Below, piece after piece: positions 45,705-54,523 of a stretch of DNA of 64,000 nt. Below the pieces are notes generated by a model. That model made no database searches. It was not told where the DNA came from and saw only the letters and a list, made by a program, of their open reading frames with translations. Each line of letters starts with the position of its first letter. The stretch's first letter is position 1. Both the position numbers and the translations under genes were made by a program. This DNA is from Streptomyces venezuelae (GTDB taxonomy: Bacteria; Actinomycetota; Actinomycetes; Streptomycetales; Streptomycetaceae): assembly GCF_008642355.1 (NCBI RefSeq), contig NZ_CP029193.1, positions 1-64,000 on the forward strand, given 5' to 3'.

Positions 45705-46586
45705 TCAGTGGCGTACGAGCAGGCCGCGGCTGCGCAGGACCCAGCGTTCCAGGGGGCTGAAGACGAGCAGGTCGATGGCGATGCCGACGAGCAGGATCAG
45801 CAGGATGGCCTCGAAGACCATGGCCATGTCGCTGGCGTTGCGGCCGTTCTCCAGGAGCTGGCCGAGCCCCAGGCCGAGGTCGGGGTAGGACGCGATGATC
45901 TCGGCGGCCATCAGGGAGCGCCAGGCGAAGGCCCAGCCCTGTTTGAGGCCGGCGATGTAACCGGGCAGGGCGGCCGGCAGCAGTACGTGCCAGGTGCCCT
46001 TGAGGCCGGTGGCGCCCATGGTGCGGCCGGCCCGCAGGAACAGCGGCGGCACCTGGTCGACGCCGGAGACCAGGCCGTTGGCGATGGAGGGGACGGCGCC
46101 GAGCAGGATCACGGCGTACATCATCGAGTTGTTCAGGCCCAGCCAGATCACCGCGGGCGGCACCCAGGCCACCGAGGGCAGCGACTGCAGGCCGGACAGG
46201 ATCGGGCCGATGGCCGCGCGCAGGAGTTTCAGGCGGGCCACGAGCAGGCCCAGCGGGGTGCCGATGAGCAGGGCCAGGCAGAAGCCGGACAGGCCGCGTG
46301 AGACGGACGTCCAGATGTAGCCGAGGAGTTCGCCCTCCAGCCAGGCCTGGTGGGCCACGTCCCACACGGCGCCGGGGGACGGCAGTTTGCCGGGGTCGTC
46401 GACGATGTGGAAGGAGACCAGGCCCTGCCACACCGCGAGGACCAGCGCGATGGCGGTGACGGGCGGCAGGACCTTCTCCTTCAGGGTGAGGGTGAAGGGC
46501 TTGCGGATGTGCTGGGGGGTTTCCAGGGCGTCCAGGCCGGCGAGGTCGTTGCCGTCCTTGGGGGCGCTGGTGTCAGTACTGGCCAT
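45705..46586 (-). CDS. ABC transporter permease (sulfonate/sulfate-assimilation type)
   Basis: Inner-membrane permease of 293 residues, SsuC/TauC type, with about six transmembrane helices and the EAA-loop region (GRTMGATGLKGTWHVLLPAA). It ends the six-gene operon cysC-cysD-cysN-binding protein-ATPase-permease, all overlapping or nearly so. Its start lies 14 bp inside the ATPase gene. The likely cargo is a sulfur source such as sulfonate or sulfate. Confidence 0.87.
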   Translation of the reverse strand: MASTDTSAPKDGNDLAGLDALETPQHIRKPFTLTLKEKVLPPVTAIALVLAVWQGLVSFHIVDDPGKLPSPGAVWDVAHQAWLEGELLGYIWTSVSRGLSGFCLALLIGTPLGLLVARLKLLRAAIGPILSGLQSLPSVAWVPPAVIWLGLNNSMMYAVILLGAVPSIANGLVSGVDQVPPLFLRAGRTMGATGLKGTWHVLLPAALPGYIAGLKQGWAFAWRSLMAAEIIASYPDLGLGLGQLLENGRNASDMAMVFEAILLILLVGIAIDLLVFSPLERWVLRSRGLLVRH

Positions 46587-47361
46587 GTCGGCGGATCTCC
46601 CCCCGCAGCTGTTCGGTGATCTCGATGGAGAGTTCGGCGACGGCGCTGTCCTCGATGCGGCGCGGCTGGGGGATGTCCACGGCCCATTCGCGGGCGATGC
46701 GCCCGGGGCGGGAGGACAGCAGGATCACGCGCTGGGCCAGGCGGGCGGCCTCGCGCACGTTGTGGGTGACGAACAGGACGGAGAGTTTCGTCTCGCTCCA
46801 GATGCGGGTCAGTTCGTCGTGCAGCACGTCGCGGGTGATGGCGTCCAGGGCGGCGAAGGGTTCGTCCATGAGCAGCAGGCGGCTCTCCTGGGCCAGGGCG
46901 CGGGCCAGGGCGACCCGCTGGCGCATGCCGCCGGACAGTTCGTGCACCCGTTTGCCGTGGGCGCCCTCCAGGCGGACCAGGGCCAGGAGTTCCTCGGCGC
47001 GTTCGCGGCGCCGGCGGGGGGCGATGCCGCGCAGTTTCAGGGCGAGTTCGATGTTCTTGCCCGCACTCAGCCAGGGGAACAGGGCGTGTTCCTGGAACAT
47101 CAGGGCGGGCCGGCCGTCGGTGGTGATCTCGCCGGTGGTGGGCTCGTCCAGGCCGGCGACGAGGTTGAGCAGGGTGGACTTGCCGCAGCCGGAGGCCCCC
47201 AGGAGGGTGACGAATTCGCCGGGGGCGACGGCCAGGCTGATGTCGTCCAGGACGGACTGGGGCCCGGCGGGGCCCGGGAAGGACTTGGAGACGTGCTCGA
47301 GGCGGGCGGCGTGGCGGGCCGTCGCGGCGGCGCCGGCGGCCTTGTCGAGGGTCGCGGTCAT
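46573..47361 (-). CDS. ABC transporter ATPase (sulfonate type)
   Basis: ATP-binding subunit of 262 residues, SsuB/TauB type. Walker A GASGCGKSTLLNL, ABC signature LSGGMRQRVALARAL, Walker B LLLMDEPFAALDA, and the H-loop VTHNVREA are all intact. Start ATG 47361 is the first Met before the LEHVSKSFPG strand. Works with the neighbouring permease and binding protein. Confidence 0.9.
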   Translation of the reverse strand: MTATLDKAAGAAATARHAARLEHVSKSFPGPAGPQSVLDDISLAVAPGEFVTLLGASGCGKSTLLNLVAGLDEPTTGEITTDGRPALMFQEHALFPWLSAGKNIELALKLRGIAPRRRRERAEELLALVRLEGAHGKRVHELSGGMRQRVALARALAQESRLLLMDEPFAALDAITRDVLHDELTRIWSETKLSVLFVTHNVREAARLAQRVILLSSRPGRIAREWAVDIPQPRRIEDSAVAELSIEITEQLRGEIRRHGQY

Positions 47362-47381
47362 GGTCGTCACCTCCGGGGAAC

Positions 47382-48491
47382 TCATCGAGGGGGTTGCCGG
47401 ACGCCGAGGTTGGCGTCGTCCACCGGGCGCTGCCCGGCGGCCTTGAGGACCTTGTTGAGCAGGGTGAGGTCGTAGATGCCGGACAGGTCGGGGCGCTGGA
47501 GCAGGCCGGCCCGGGCGGCGTGGGCGGCCTCGGTGCGCAAGGTGGCGGCCAGCGGGTCGTCGGTGAAGTCGATGGACTGCCAGGCCGGGTCCAGGATGTG
47601 GCGGGGCAGGGCCTTGCCGGCGTCGGTGGCCAGCTGGCGGTTGGCGGCCTGCCTGGCCCGGGCCGGGTGGTCCTCGATCCACTGGTTGGTGGCCACCGAC
47701 GCCTTGAGCACCGCCTCGACGACCCGGGGGTGCCGGGCGAGGAACTTCTGGGAGACGACGATGTTGGTGATGACGAAGGTGCCGCCGGGCCACAGTGTCT
47801 TCTCGTCCAGCAGGACTTTGCCGCCCAGGGCGACGATTTTGGAGGCGGTGGGCTCCGGGACCCACGCGCCGTCGATGGAGTGGGACTTGTAGGCGTCGGG
47901 GGTGACCTTGTTGTCGCTGCGCACCACGGTCACCTCGCCCTTGCCGCTGGCCGCGTCGACCTGCCAGCCCTGTCGGGCCGCCCAGTGGAGGAAGGCGACG
48001 TCCTGGGTGTTGCCGAGCTGCGGGGTGGCGATCTTCTTGCCCTTGACGTCGGCCGGGGTCTTGATCTTCTCCGGGTTGACGACGAGTTTCACGCCGCCGG
48101 AGGCGGCGCCGCCGATGATGCGCAGGTTCGTGCCGCCCGACTTGGTGTAGCCGTTGATCGCCGGGGACGGGCCGATCCAGCCGATGTCGAGGGAGCCCGC
48201 GTTCAGGGCCTCGATCGCGGAGGGGCCCGCGTTGAAGGTGGCGTATCGGGCTTTGGTGGCGCCCAGTGCTTTTTGGAAGAAGCCCTGCCGGTTGCCGATC
48301 AGGGCGGTGGCGTGGGTGAGGTTGGCGAAGTAGCCGATCCGTACCGAGTCCAGGCCGTCGATCTTCTGTGCGCCGGCGGCGATCGGCGCGGTGTCGTTGT
48401 CCTTGGCCTGCGAGCCGTAGCCGCAGCCCGCGGGCGCCAGCAGCAGGGCGGTCAGCAGGGCGGGGGCGGCGCGCCGGGTCAGAAGTCCCAT
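47382..48491 (-). CDS. Substrate-binding lipoprotein of the sulfonate-type ABC transporter
   Basis: Periplasmic-binding-type protein of 369 residues anchored as a lipoprotein: signal peptide with lipobox LAPAGC (Cys near residue 23). Typical SsuA/TauA features are SVRIGYFANLTHATALIG and NAGSLDIGWIGPSPAING, as in nitrate/sulfonate/taurine binding proteins. Overlaps the cysN stop by 13 bp. The arrangement cysN followed by this transporter is also seen in the primary sulfate-assimilation operon of Streptomyces, from which this copy may derive. Confidence 0.87.
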   Translation of the reverse strand: MGLLTRRAAPALLTALLLAPAGCGYGSQAKDNDTAPIAAGAQKIDGLDSVRIGYFANLTHATALIGNRQGFFQKALGATKARYATFNAGPSAIEALNAGSLDIGWIGPSPAINGYTKSGGTNLRIIGGAASGGVKLVVNPEKIKTPADVKGKKIATPQLGNTQDVAFLHWAARQGWQVDAASGKGEVTVVRSDNKVTPDAYKSHSIDGAWVPEPTASKIVALGGKVLLDEKTLWPGGTFVITNIVVSQKFLARHPRVVEAVLKASVATNQWIEDHPARARQAANRQLATDAGKALPRHILDPAWQSIDFTDDPLAATLRTEAAHAARAGLLQRPDLSGIYDLTLLNKVLKAAGQRPVDDANLGVRQPPR

Positions 48492-49804
48492 TCCTCGTCC
48501 TTGGCCGGGTCGGTGGCCGGGTCGGGCCGGGCGAAGGACTCGCCGGCCATGCCCGCGGTCAGGGTGGTGCCGTCGGCCGGGTCGATGAGGATGAAGGAGC
48601 CGGTGCGCCGGGAGTGGGCGTAGGTGTCCAGGGGCAGCGGTTCGGCGGTGCGCAGGTGCACCTGCCCGATGTCGTTGGCGGCCAGGCGGCCCGGGTGCGG
48701 GTAGGGCGAGAGGTCCTCCAGGGTGAGGCGGGAGGCGATGTCGGTGACCAGAGCCTTGACGGTGCGGGTGCCGTGTTTGAGCAGCACCCGCTGTCCGGTG
48801 GTCAGCGGCTGGTCGGCGACGTGGCAGACGGTCGCGGTCACCTCGCGGGTGGTGGGCGGTGCGTCGCCGGCCGGCACGATCAGGTCGCCGCGGGCGACGT
48901 CGAGGTCGTCGCTGAGCAGCACGGTCACCGACTGCAGGGCGCCGGCCGACTCGACGGTCGTGCCCAGGCGTTCGATGGCGGTGATGGTGGTGGTGCGGCC
49001 CGAGGGCAGGACGCGGACCTGCTGGCCGGTGCGGAAGGTTCCCTCGGCGATGCGGCCGGCGTAGCCGCGGTAGTCGGGGTGTTCAGGGCTCTGCGGGCGG
49101 ATGACGTACTGCACGGGCAGCCGGGCGGCGCACGGTGCCAGGTGGTGGCTGACGGGCACGCTCTCCAGGTGTTCCAGGACGGTGGGACCGCCGTACCAGT
49201 CCATGTGCGCGGAGGTGTCCACGACGTTGTCGCCGGCCAGCGCGGAGATCGGGATGACGGTGACCTCCGGGCCGCCCAGCTCCTTGACGTAGGCCGTGTA
49301 CTCCTCGGCGATCTTCGCGAAGACGGACTCCTCGTACCCGACGAGGTCCATCTTGTTGACCGCGAGGACGATCTGCGGGACGCGCAGCAGGGCGGCGATG
49401 GCGGTGTGGCGGCGGGTCTGCTCGACGACGCCGTGGCGGGCGTCGACCAGGATGATGGTGAGTTCCGCGGTGGAGGCGCCGGTGACCATGTTGCGGGTGT
49501 ACTGCACGTGGCCGGGGGTGTCGGCGAGGATGAAGCGGCGCCGGGGGGTGGCGAAGTAGCGGTAGGCGACGTCGATGGTGATGCCCTGCTCGCGTTCGGC
49601 GCGCAGGCCGTCGGTGAGCAGCGCCAGGTCGGGGGTGGCCTGCCCGCGGCTCGCGGAGGCGTGGGCGACGGCTTCCAGCTGGTCGGCCAGGACCGACTTG
49701 GAGTCGTGCAGGAGGCGTCCGACCAGGGTGGACTTGCCGTCGTCGACGGAGCCGGCGGTGGCGAAGCGCAGTGTGTCGGCGGCGGTGTCGCTCAGATGGT
49801 TCAT
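48479..49804 (-). CDS. cysN: Sulfate adenylyltransferase large subunit
   Basis: GTPase subunit of ATP sulfurylase, 441 residues. GTPase motifs: GSVDDGKSTLVGRLLHD (P-loop), DTPGHVQYTRNM (G3), NKMDLVGY (G4), then two beta-barrel domains as in EF-Tu. With CysD it makes adenosine 5'-phosphosulfate (APS) at the cost of GTP. No APS-kinase domain is fused; that activity is the separate cysC upstream. Shares a TGATG junction with cysD. Confidence 0.94.
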   Translation of the reverse strand: MNHLSDTAADTLRFATAGSVDDGKSTLVGRLLHDSKSVLADQLEAVAHASASRGQATPDLALLTDGLRAEREQGITIDVAYRYFATPRRRFILADTPGHVQYTRNMVTGASTAELTIILVDARHGVVEQTRRHTAIAALLRVPQIVLAVNKMDLVGYEESVFAKIAEEYTAYVKELGGPEVTVIPISALAGDNVVDTSAHMDWYGGPTVLEHLESVPVSHHLAPCAARLPVQYVIRPQSPEHPDYRGYAGRIAEGTFRTGQQVRVLPSGRTTTITAIERLGTTVESAGALQSVTVLLSDDLDVARGDLIVPAGDAPPTTREVTATVCHVADQPLTTGQRVLLKHGTRTVKALVTDIASRLTLEDLSPYPHPGRLAANDIGQVHLRTAEPLPLDTYAHSRRTGSFILIDPADGTTLTAGMAGESFARPDPATDPAKDEEWDF

Positions 49805-50745
49805 CAGAAGTACCCCTCGCGCTTGCGGTCTTCCATCGCGGCCTCGGAGAGCTTGTCGTCGGCGCGGGTGGCGCCGCGCTCGGTGAGGCGGGACGCGGCG
49901 ATCTCCGTGATGACCTTGTCGATGGTGTCGGCGTCGGAGTCGACCGCGCCGGTGCAGGACATGTCGCCGACCGTGCGGTAGCGCACCCGGCGCTTCTCGG
50001 TCCGCTCCCCCGCCCGGGGGCCGCCCCAGGAGCCGGCGGTCAGCCACATGTGGTGGCGCTGGAACACCTCGCGGTCGTGGGCGAAGTAGATGGCGGGCAG
50101 CTCGATGTGTTCGCGGGCGATGTACTGCCACACGTCCAGCTCGGTCCAGTTGGACAGCGGGAAGACCCGCACGTGCTCGCGGGGCAGGTGGCGGCCGTTG
50201 TACAGGTTCCACAGCTCGGGGCGCTGGCGGCGCGGGTCCCACTGGGAGAACTCGTCGCGCAGGGAGAACACGCGCTCCTTGGCGCGGGCCTTCTCCTCGT
50301 CGCGGCGCCCGCCGCCGAACACGGCGTCGAACCGCTGCTGTTGGATGGTGTCGGTCAGCGGCCGGGTCTGCAGCGGGTTGCGGGTGCCGTCGGGGCGTTC
50401 CTTGAGCTCGCCGCGGTCGATGTAGTCCTGCACGGAGGCGATGTGCAGGCGCAGCCCGTGCTCGGCGACCACGCGGTCGCGGAAGGCGAGGACTTCGGGG
50501 AAGTTGTGGCCGGTGTCCACGTGCAGCAGCGCGAAGGGCACCGGCGCGGGCGTGAACGCCTTGAGTGCCAGGTGCAGCATGACGATGGAGTCCTTGCCGC
50601 CGGAGAACAGGATCACCGGGTTGTCGAACTCGCCCGCCACCTCGCGCAGGATGTGCACCGCCTCCGACTCCAGCGCGTCGGGGTGGGAGAGGGCGTAGGG
50701 GCTCTCCCCGGCGTCGGCGGTCACCGCGTTCGGGGCGGGTGTCAC
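49804..50745 (-). CDS. cysD: Sulfate adenylyltransferase small subunit
   Basis: Catalytic subunit of ATP sulfurylase, 313 residues, start GTG 50745 (GTGA overlap with the cysC stop). PP-loop motif VILFSGGKDSIVML near residue 45, FGGGRRDEEKARAKER and the C-terminal RTVGDMSCTGAVDSDA are typical of CysD. Uses ATP and sulfate to form APS. Confidence 0.94.
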   Translation of the reverse strand: MTPAPNAVTADAGESPYALSHPDALESEAVHILREVAGEFDNPVILFSGGKDSIVMLHLALKAFTPAPVPFALLHVDTGHNFPEVLAFRDRVVAEHGLRLHIASVQDYIDRGELKERPDGTRNPLQTRPLTDTIQQQRFDAVFGGGRRDEEKARAKERVFSLRDEFSQWDPRRQRPELWNLYNGRHLPREHVRVFPLSNWTELDVWQYIAREHIELPAIYFAHDREVFQRHHMWLTAGSWGGPRAGERTEKRRVRYRTVGDMSCTGAVDSDADTIDKVITEIAASRLTERGATRADDKLSEAAMEDRKREGYF

Positions 50746-51284
50746 AGCAGTCCCCTCTCGGTGAGCAGGGCGTGCACCGCGGCGGCGGACTGAGCCACGC
50801 TCTGGTGCTGGGCGTGGAGGCGCAGGTCCGGTGCGGCCGGCTCCTCGTAGGGGTCGTCCACGCCGGTCAGACCGGTCAGCTGTCCGGCGGCCTGCTTGGC
50901 GTACAGGCCCTTCACGTCGCGTGCGCTGCACACCTCCAGCGGGGTGGCGACGTGCACTTCGAGGTAGGGGGTGCGGTTGGAGTCGTGGCGTTTGCGGACC
51001 GCTTCGCGGCTGTCGGTGTACGGCGCGATGACCGGGGCCAGCGCCAGGATGCCGTTGCGGGCCAGGAGTTCGGCGACGAAGCCGATGCGCTGCACGTTGG
51101 TGTCGCGGTCGGCGCGGGAGAAGCCGAGGCCGGCCGAGAGCGCCTCGCGGATCTCGTCGCCGTCCAGGACCTCCACGCGGCGGCCGTCCGCGCGGAGCCG
51201 GGCGGCCAGCTCGTAGGCGATGGTGGTCTTGCCGGCGCTGGGCAGGCCGGTGAGCCAGACGGTGACTCCGGTCGTCACGGGCAT
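50742..51284 (-). CDS. cysC: Adenylylsulfate kinase
   Basis: APS kinase of 180 residues. P-loop WLTGLPSAGKTTIA at the N-terminus, LDGDEIREALSAGLGFSRAD and the substrate-binding YLEVHVATPLEVCSARDVKGLYAKA-like segment. It phosphorylates APS to PAPS, the sulfate donor for sulfotransferases. First gene of the operon. Neither PAPS reductase (cysH) nor sulfite reductase genes follow, so PAPS is not reduced by this operon. Confidence 0.93.
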   Translation of the reverse strand: MPVTTGVTVWLTGLPSAGKTTIAYELAARLRADGRRVEVLDGDEIREALSAGLGFSRADRDTNVQRIGFVAELLARNGILALAPVIAPYTDSREAVRKRHDSNRTPYLEVHVATPLEVCSARDVKGLYAKQAAGQLTGLTGVDDPYEEPAAPDLRLHAQHQSVAQSAAAVHALLTERGLL

Positions 51285-51327
51285 CTCCTGGGGGTCGGGG
51301 GGTGGCGGCGGTGCGGCGCGCGGGAGC

Positions 51328-52821
51328 TCAGAGCGGCCGGGCGGGCGGGTGCGGGGCGCCGAACCAGCGGGTCAGGGCGTCGGTGAGGTCGCTGTCGCTG
51401 CCGGGTGCGGTCCAGGCGACGTAGCCGTCGGGCCGGATGAGGACGGCCTGCGCCTGCGGGCCGGATGTCCCGCTGCTCCAGGTGCCGGTGACGATGTCGA
51501 TGCGGTCGGCCCAGTCCTGGGCGAGCTGGGCGGCCTTGGAGCCGGTGCCGTCCGCGCCGTCGGTGGCGATCAGGACGCCGCGCGCGGCGTGCAGCAGTTC
51601 CGCGACGCGGGTGCGGGTGCCGTCGGGGCGGGTCAGTTCCCGCTGGGGCGGCATGCGCCGGCCCAGCAGGGGGTGGGTGCCGGGGCCCATGTCGTAGCGG
51701 ATGCCCAGGCCGCTGAGGACTCCGGCCAGGTGGGTGGCGGCGTCCTGGTGGGTGAGGACCTCGCCGAGGACCGCGCGCAGCGGGGCCATCTCCTGGCCGG
51801 TCAGGCGCAGTTCGATCGCGGCGCGGGCGTTGCGGGCCAGTTGCTCCCCGATCGGGTGGCGTTCGGCGTGGTAGGTGTCCAGGAGCGTGTCGGGGGCGTG
51901 GCCGGCCAGGACCGCGGCCAGTTTCCAGCCGAGGTTCACCGCGTCCTGCACGCCCACGCTCAGCCCCTGGGCCATCGCGGGCGGCTGGACGTGGGTGGCG
52001 TCGCCGGCCAGGAGGATCCGGCCGCGCCGGTAGTCGGCGGCCACCCGGGAGGCGTCGGTGAAGCAGCTGATCCAGCGGCACTGTCCGTGGTGGATGGACT
52101 CGCCGGTCAGGCGCTGCCAGGCGTCGGCGAGTTCGCCGTACGTGAGGGCCTCGCGGTCCTTGGGGCGGGTGCCCCGTTCGTAGGCGACGACGCGGGTGAC
52201 GCCGTTCTCCAGGTCCATCGCCATGATCATGCTGCCGTCGGGGAGGTTCTCCCCGATGCGCCGGCGGCGGGTCTCGATGCCGGTCACGTCGGCGGTGTAG
52301 AAGCCGCGGGTGGGTTCGGGGCCGGGGAAGTCGATGCCGGTGAGCTTGCGGACGGTGCTGCGGCCGCCGTCGCAGCCGATCAGGTAGCGGGCGTGGTCGC
52401 GGCCGGGCCCTCCGGGTCCGTCGAAGGTCACCTCGACGCCGTCGGTGTCCTGGGTGAGGCCGGTGACCTCGTATCCGCGGCGGATGGGCACGCCCAGTCC
52501 GCCCGCCCAGTCCTCCAGCATCCGTTCGGTGCGGAACTGCGAGACGCCGCGGGCGCCGCTGTGGTCCTCCTCCAGCAGGCCCAGGTCGATGGGCACCCCG
52601 CCGAAGTGGGCGTCGGCCGGTTCCGTGGCGCCGAGCCGGGCGAGCAGGCCGCGCTGGTCGAAGCTCTCCACCGCGCGGCGGGTGAGGCTGGCGCCGCGGG
52701 ACTCGCGGGCCGGGGCGGGCAGCTTCTCGTAGACGACGACGTCGGCGCCGGCCAGGCGCAGTTCGCCGGCCATCATCAGCCCGACCGGGCCCGCGCCGAC
52801 GACGATCACATCCCTGGTCAT
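51328..52821 (-). CDS. FAD aromatic hydroxylase 4
   Basis: Class A flavoprotein monooxygenase of 497 residues: VIVVGAGPVGLMMAGEL, IGCDGGRSTVRKLTG, ILLAGDATHVQPPAMAQGL. It lies 2 bp after its neighbour hydroxylase 5 (stop 52824) and forms an operon with it. The C-terminal quarter shares a 130-bp identical DNA block with that neighbour, so the pair arose by duplication with recent conversion. Role in late oxidation of the polyketide is likely; the exact position is not known. Confidence 0.86.
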   Translation of the reverse strand: MTRDVIVVGAGPVGLMMAGELRLAGADVVVYEKLPAPARESRGASLTRRAVESFDQRGLLARLGATEPADAHFGGVPIDLGLLEEDHSGARGVSQFRTERMLEDWAGGLGVPIRRGYEVTGLTQDTDGVEVTFDGPGGPGRDHARYLIGCDGGRSTVRKLTGIDFPGPEPTRGFYTADVTGIETRRRRIGENLPDGSMIMAMDLENGVTRVVAYERGTRPKDREALTYGELADAWQRLTGESIHHGQCRWISCFTDASRVAADYRRGRILLAGDATHVQPPAMAQGLSVGVQDAVNLGWKLAAVLAGHAPDTLLDTYHAERHPIGEQLARNARAAIELRLTGQEMAPLRAVLGEVLTHQDAATHLAGVLSGLGIRYDMGPGTHPLLGRRMPPQRELTRPDGTRTRVAELLHAARGVLIATDGADGTGSKAAQLAQDWADRIDIVTGTWSSGTSGPQAQAVLIRPDGYVAWTAPGSDSDLTDALTRWFGAPHPPARPL

Positions 52822-52823
52822 GC

Positions 52824-54335
52824 TCACACTCCTGTGGGGTGGGTGGCGCCGGGGGTGCCGAACCAGTGGCCAAGGGCGTCGGTGAGGTCGCGGTCGCTGC
52901 CCGGCGCGGTCCAGGCGACGTAGCCGTCGGGGCGGACCAGGACGGCCTCGGGGGCCGGGACGGCCGGGACGGTGGGGTCGGTGGGGTCGGTGGCCCAGGT
53001 GCCGGTGACGATGTCGATGCGGTCGGCCCAGTCCTGGGCGAGCCGGGCCGCCTTGCCGTCCGCGCCGTCGGTGGCGATCAGGACGCCGCGCGCGGCGTGC
53101 AGCAGTTCCGCGACGCGGGTGCGGGTGCCGTCGGGGCGGGTCAGTTCCCGCTGGGGCGGCATGCGCCGGCCCAGCAGGGGGTGCTCCCCCGGCCCCAGGT
53201 CGTAGCCGATGCCCAGGCCGCTCACGATGCCGGCCAGCTGCCCGGCGGCCTGTTCGTGCTCCACCAGCTCGCCCAGCACGCCGCGCAGCGGATCCATGTC
53301 GGCGTCGCCGAGGTAGAGCATCGACGCCGCCTGCGCGTTGCGGATCAACTGCTCCCCGACGGGGTGGCGTTCGGTGTGGTAGGTGTCCAGGAGGTGTTCG
53401 GGGGCCCAGCCGGCCAGGTGGGCGGCCAGTTTCCAGCCGAGGTTCGCCGCGTCCTGCAGCCCGGCGCTCAGACTCCAGGCGGCCAGCGGCGGCATGGCGT
53501 GGGCGGCGTCGCCCGCCAGCAGCACCCGGCCGCGCCGGTACTCGTCCGCCAGGGCGGCCGCGTTGTTGCAGGCCCACATCCACTGCGCGCTCGCGTGGTG
53601 GATGCGCTCGCCGGTCAACTTCTGCCAGGCGTCGGCGACTTGAGGGAACGTCAGGGTATCGGGGTCTTGGTGGGGGGACAGGTCCTTGTCGTGGACGACG
53701 ATGCGGCAGCGGCCCTCGCCCAGCGGGGTGCACACCACCATGTGGCCGCCGGGCAGGCGCTCCCCGATGGGCCGCGGGCGCAGCGTGATGCCGGTGAGCT
53801 CCGCGGTGTACATGCCGCGGGTGGCCTCCCACCGGCGGGCGGGGATGCGGGCGGCGGCGCGGACGGTGCTGTGCGGGCCGTCGCAGCCCACCACGTAGCG
53901 GGCGCGGTGCTCGCCGGTGCCCGCGGGTTCCTGGCAGGTGACGACGACGCCGTCGCTCTCCTCGCGCACCCCGGTGACCTCGACGCCGCGGCGCACCGGC
54001 ACGCCCAGCTCGGCGAGCCGGGCGGCGAGCATCGCCTCGGTGCGGGCCTGGGAGAGTCCCAGGACGCCGCTGTGGTCCTCCTCCAGCATGCCGAGATCGA
54101 AACGGACGCCGCCGAAGTGGCCCATCGGCCCCCACCGGAATTCACCGAGCCCGGCGAGCAGTCCGCGCTGGTCGAGCGTTTCCGCCGCGCGCCGGTTGAA
54201 GCCGAGTGCGCGGGATTCCCCGGAGGGGGCGGGAAGCTTGTCGAAGACGGTGACATTCACACCGCCCAGGTGGAGTTCACAGGCCAGCATCAATCCGACA
54301 GGACCGGCACCGACAATGATTACGCCAGTTTCCAT
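52824..54335 (-). CDS. FAD aromatic hydroxylase 5, atypical GD-loop
   Basis: Class A flavoprotein monooxygenase of 503 residues. FAD motif VIIVGAGPVGLMLACEL and DG motif VGCDGPHSTVRAAAR are standard. After the GD motif (VLLAGDAAHAMPP) the usual GGQG/AQG loop that contacts the flavin reads LAAWSLSAG, which is unusual and may change activity. Its promoter region carries a StrR-type operator (54446-54474). Operon with hydroxylase 4. Confidence 0.83.
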   Translation of the reverse strand: METGVIIVGAGPVGLMLACELHLGGVNVTVFDKLPAPSGESRALGFNRRAAETLDQRGLLAGLGEFRWGPMGHFGGVRFDLGMLEEDHSGVLGLSQARTEAMLAARLAELGVPVRRGVEVTGVREESDGVVVTCQEPAGTGEHRARYVVGCDGPHSTVRAAARIPARRWEATRGMYTAELTGITLRPRPIGERLPGGHMVVCTPLGEGRCRIVVHDKDLSPHQDPDTLTFPQVADAWQKLTGERIHHASAQWMWACNNAAALADEYRRGRVLLAGDAAHAMPPLAAWSLSAGLQDAANLGWKLAAHLAGWAPEHLLDTYHTERHPVGEQLIRNAQAASMLYLGDADMDPLRGVLGELVEHEQAAGQLAGIVSGLGIGYDLGPGEHPLLGRRMPPQRELTRPDGTRTRVAELLHAARGVLIATDGADGKAARLAQDWADRIDIVTGTWATDPTDPTVPAVPAPEAVLVRPDGYVAWTAPGSDRDLTDALGHWFGTPGATHPTGV

Positions 54336-54435
54336 TGTTGACCTTCCACGCGGGCGGCTGAGGAATCGTCGCTGTCAAACTACACATCAGCATGTTCGGC
54401 TGCAATGAAGGTACTGAATTCATAAGTGGGCCTGC

Positions 54436-54484
54436 CCGCCCGCGTGTTCAACCGCTGATTTCACGCGGTTGAACACGCGGGCGG
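54436..54484. promoter_or_regulatory. StrR-type inverted repeat (site 2) inside a 20-bp stem
   Basis: GTTCAACCG (54446-54454), N11, CGGTTGAAC (54466-54474): exact StrR/NovG spacing with 8 of 9 consensus bases in each half. The dyad is extended to a perfect 20-bp stem (54436-54455 with 54465-54484), so it may also terminate transcription of the gene upstream. It lies about 110-150 bp before the start of hydroxylase 5. Confidence 0.65.
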
Positions 54485-54523
54485 ACTTCTTTTCTCCGGG
54501 TCTTCCGCAAGGTGTTACGAGTG

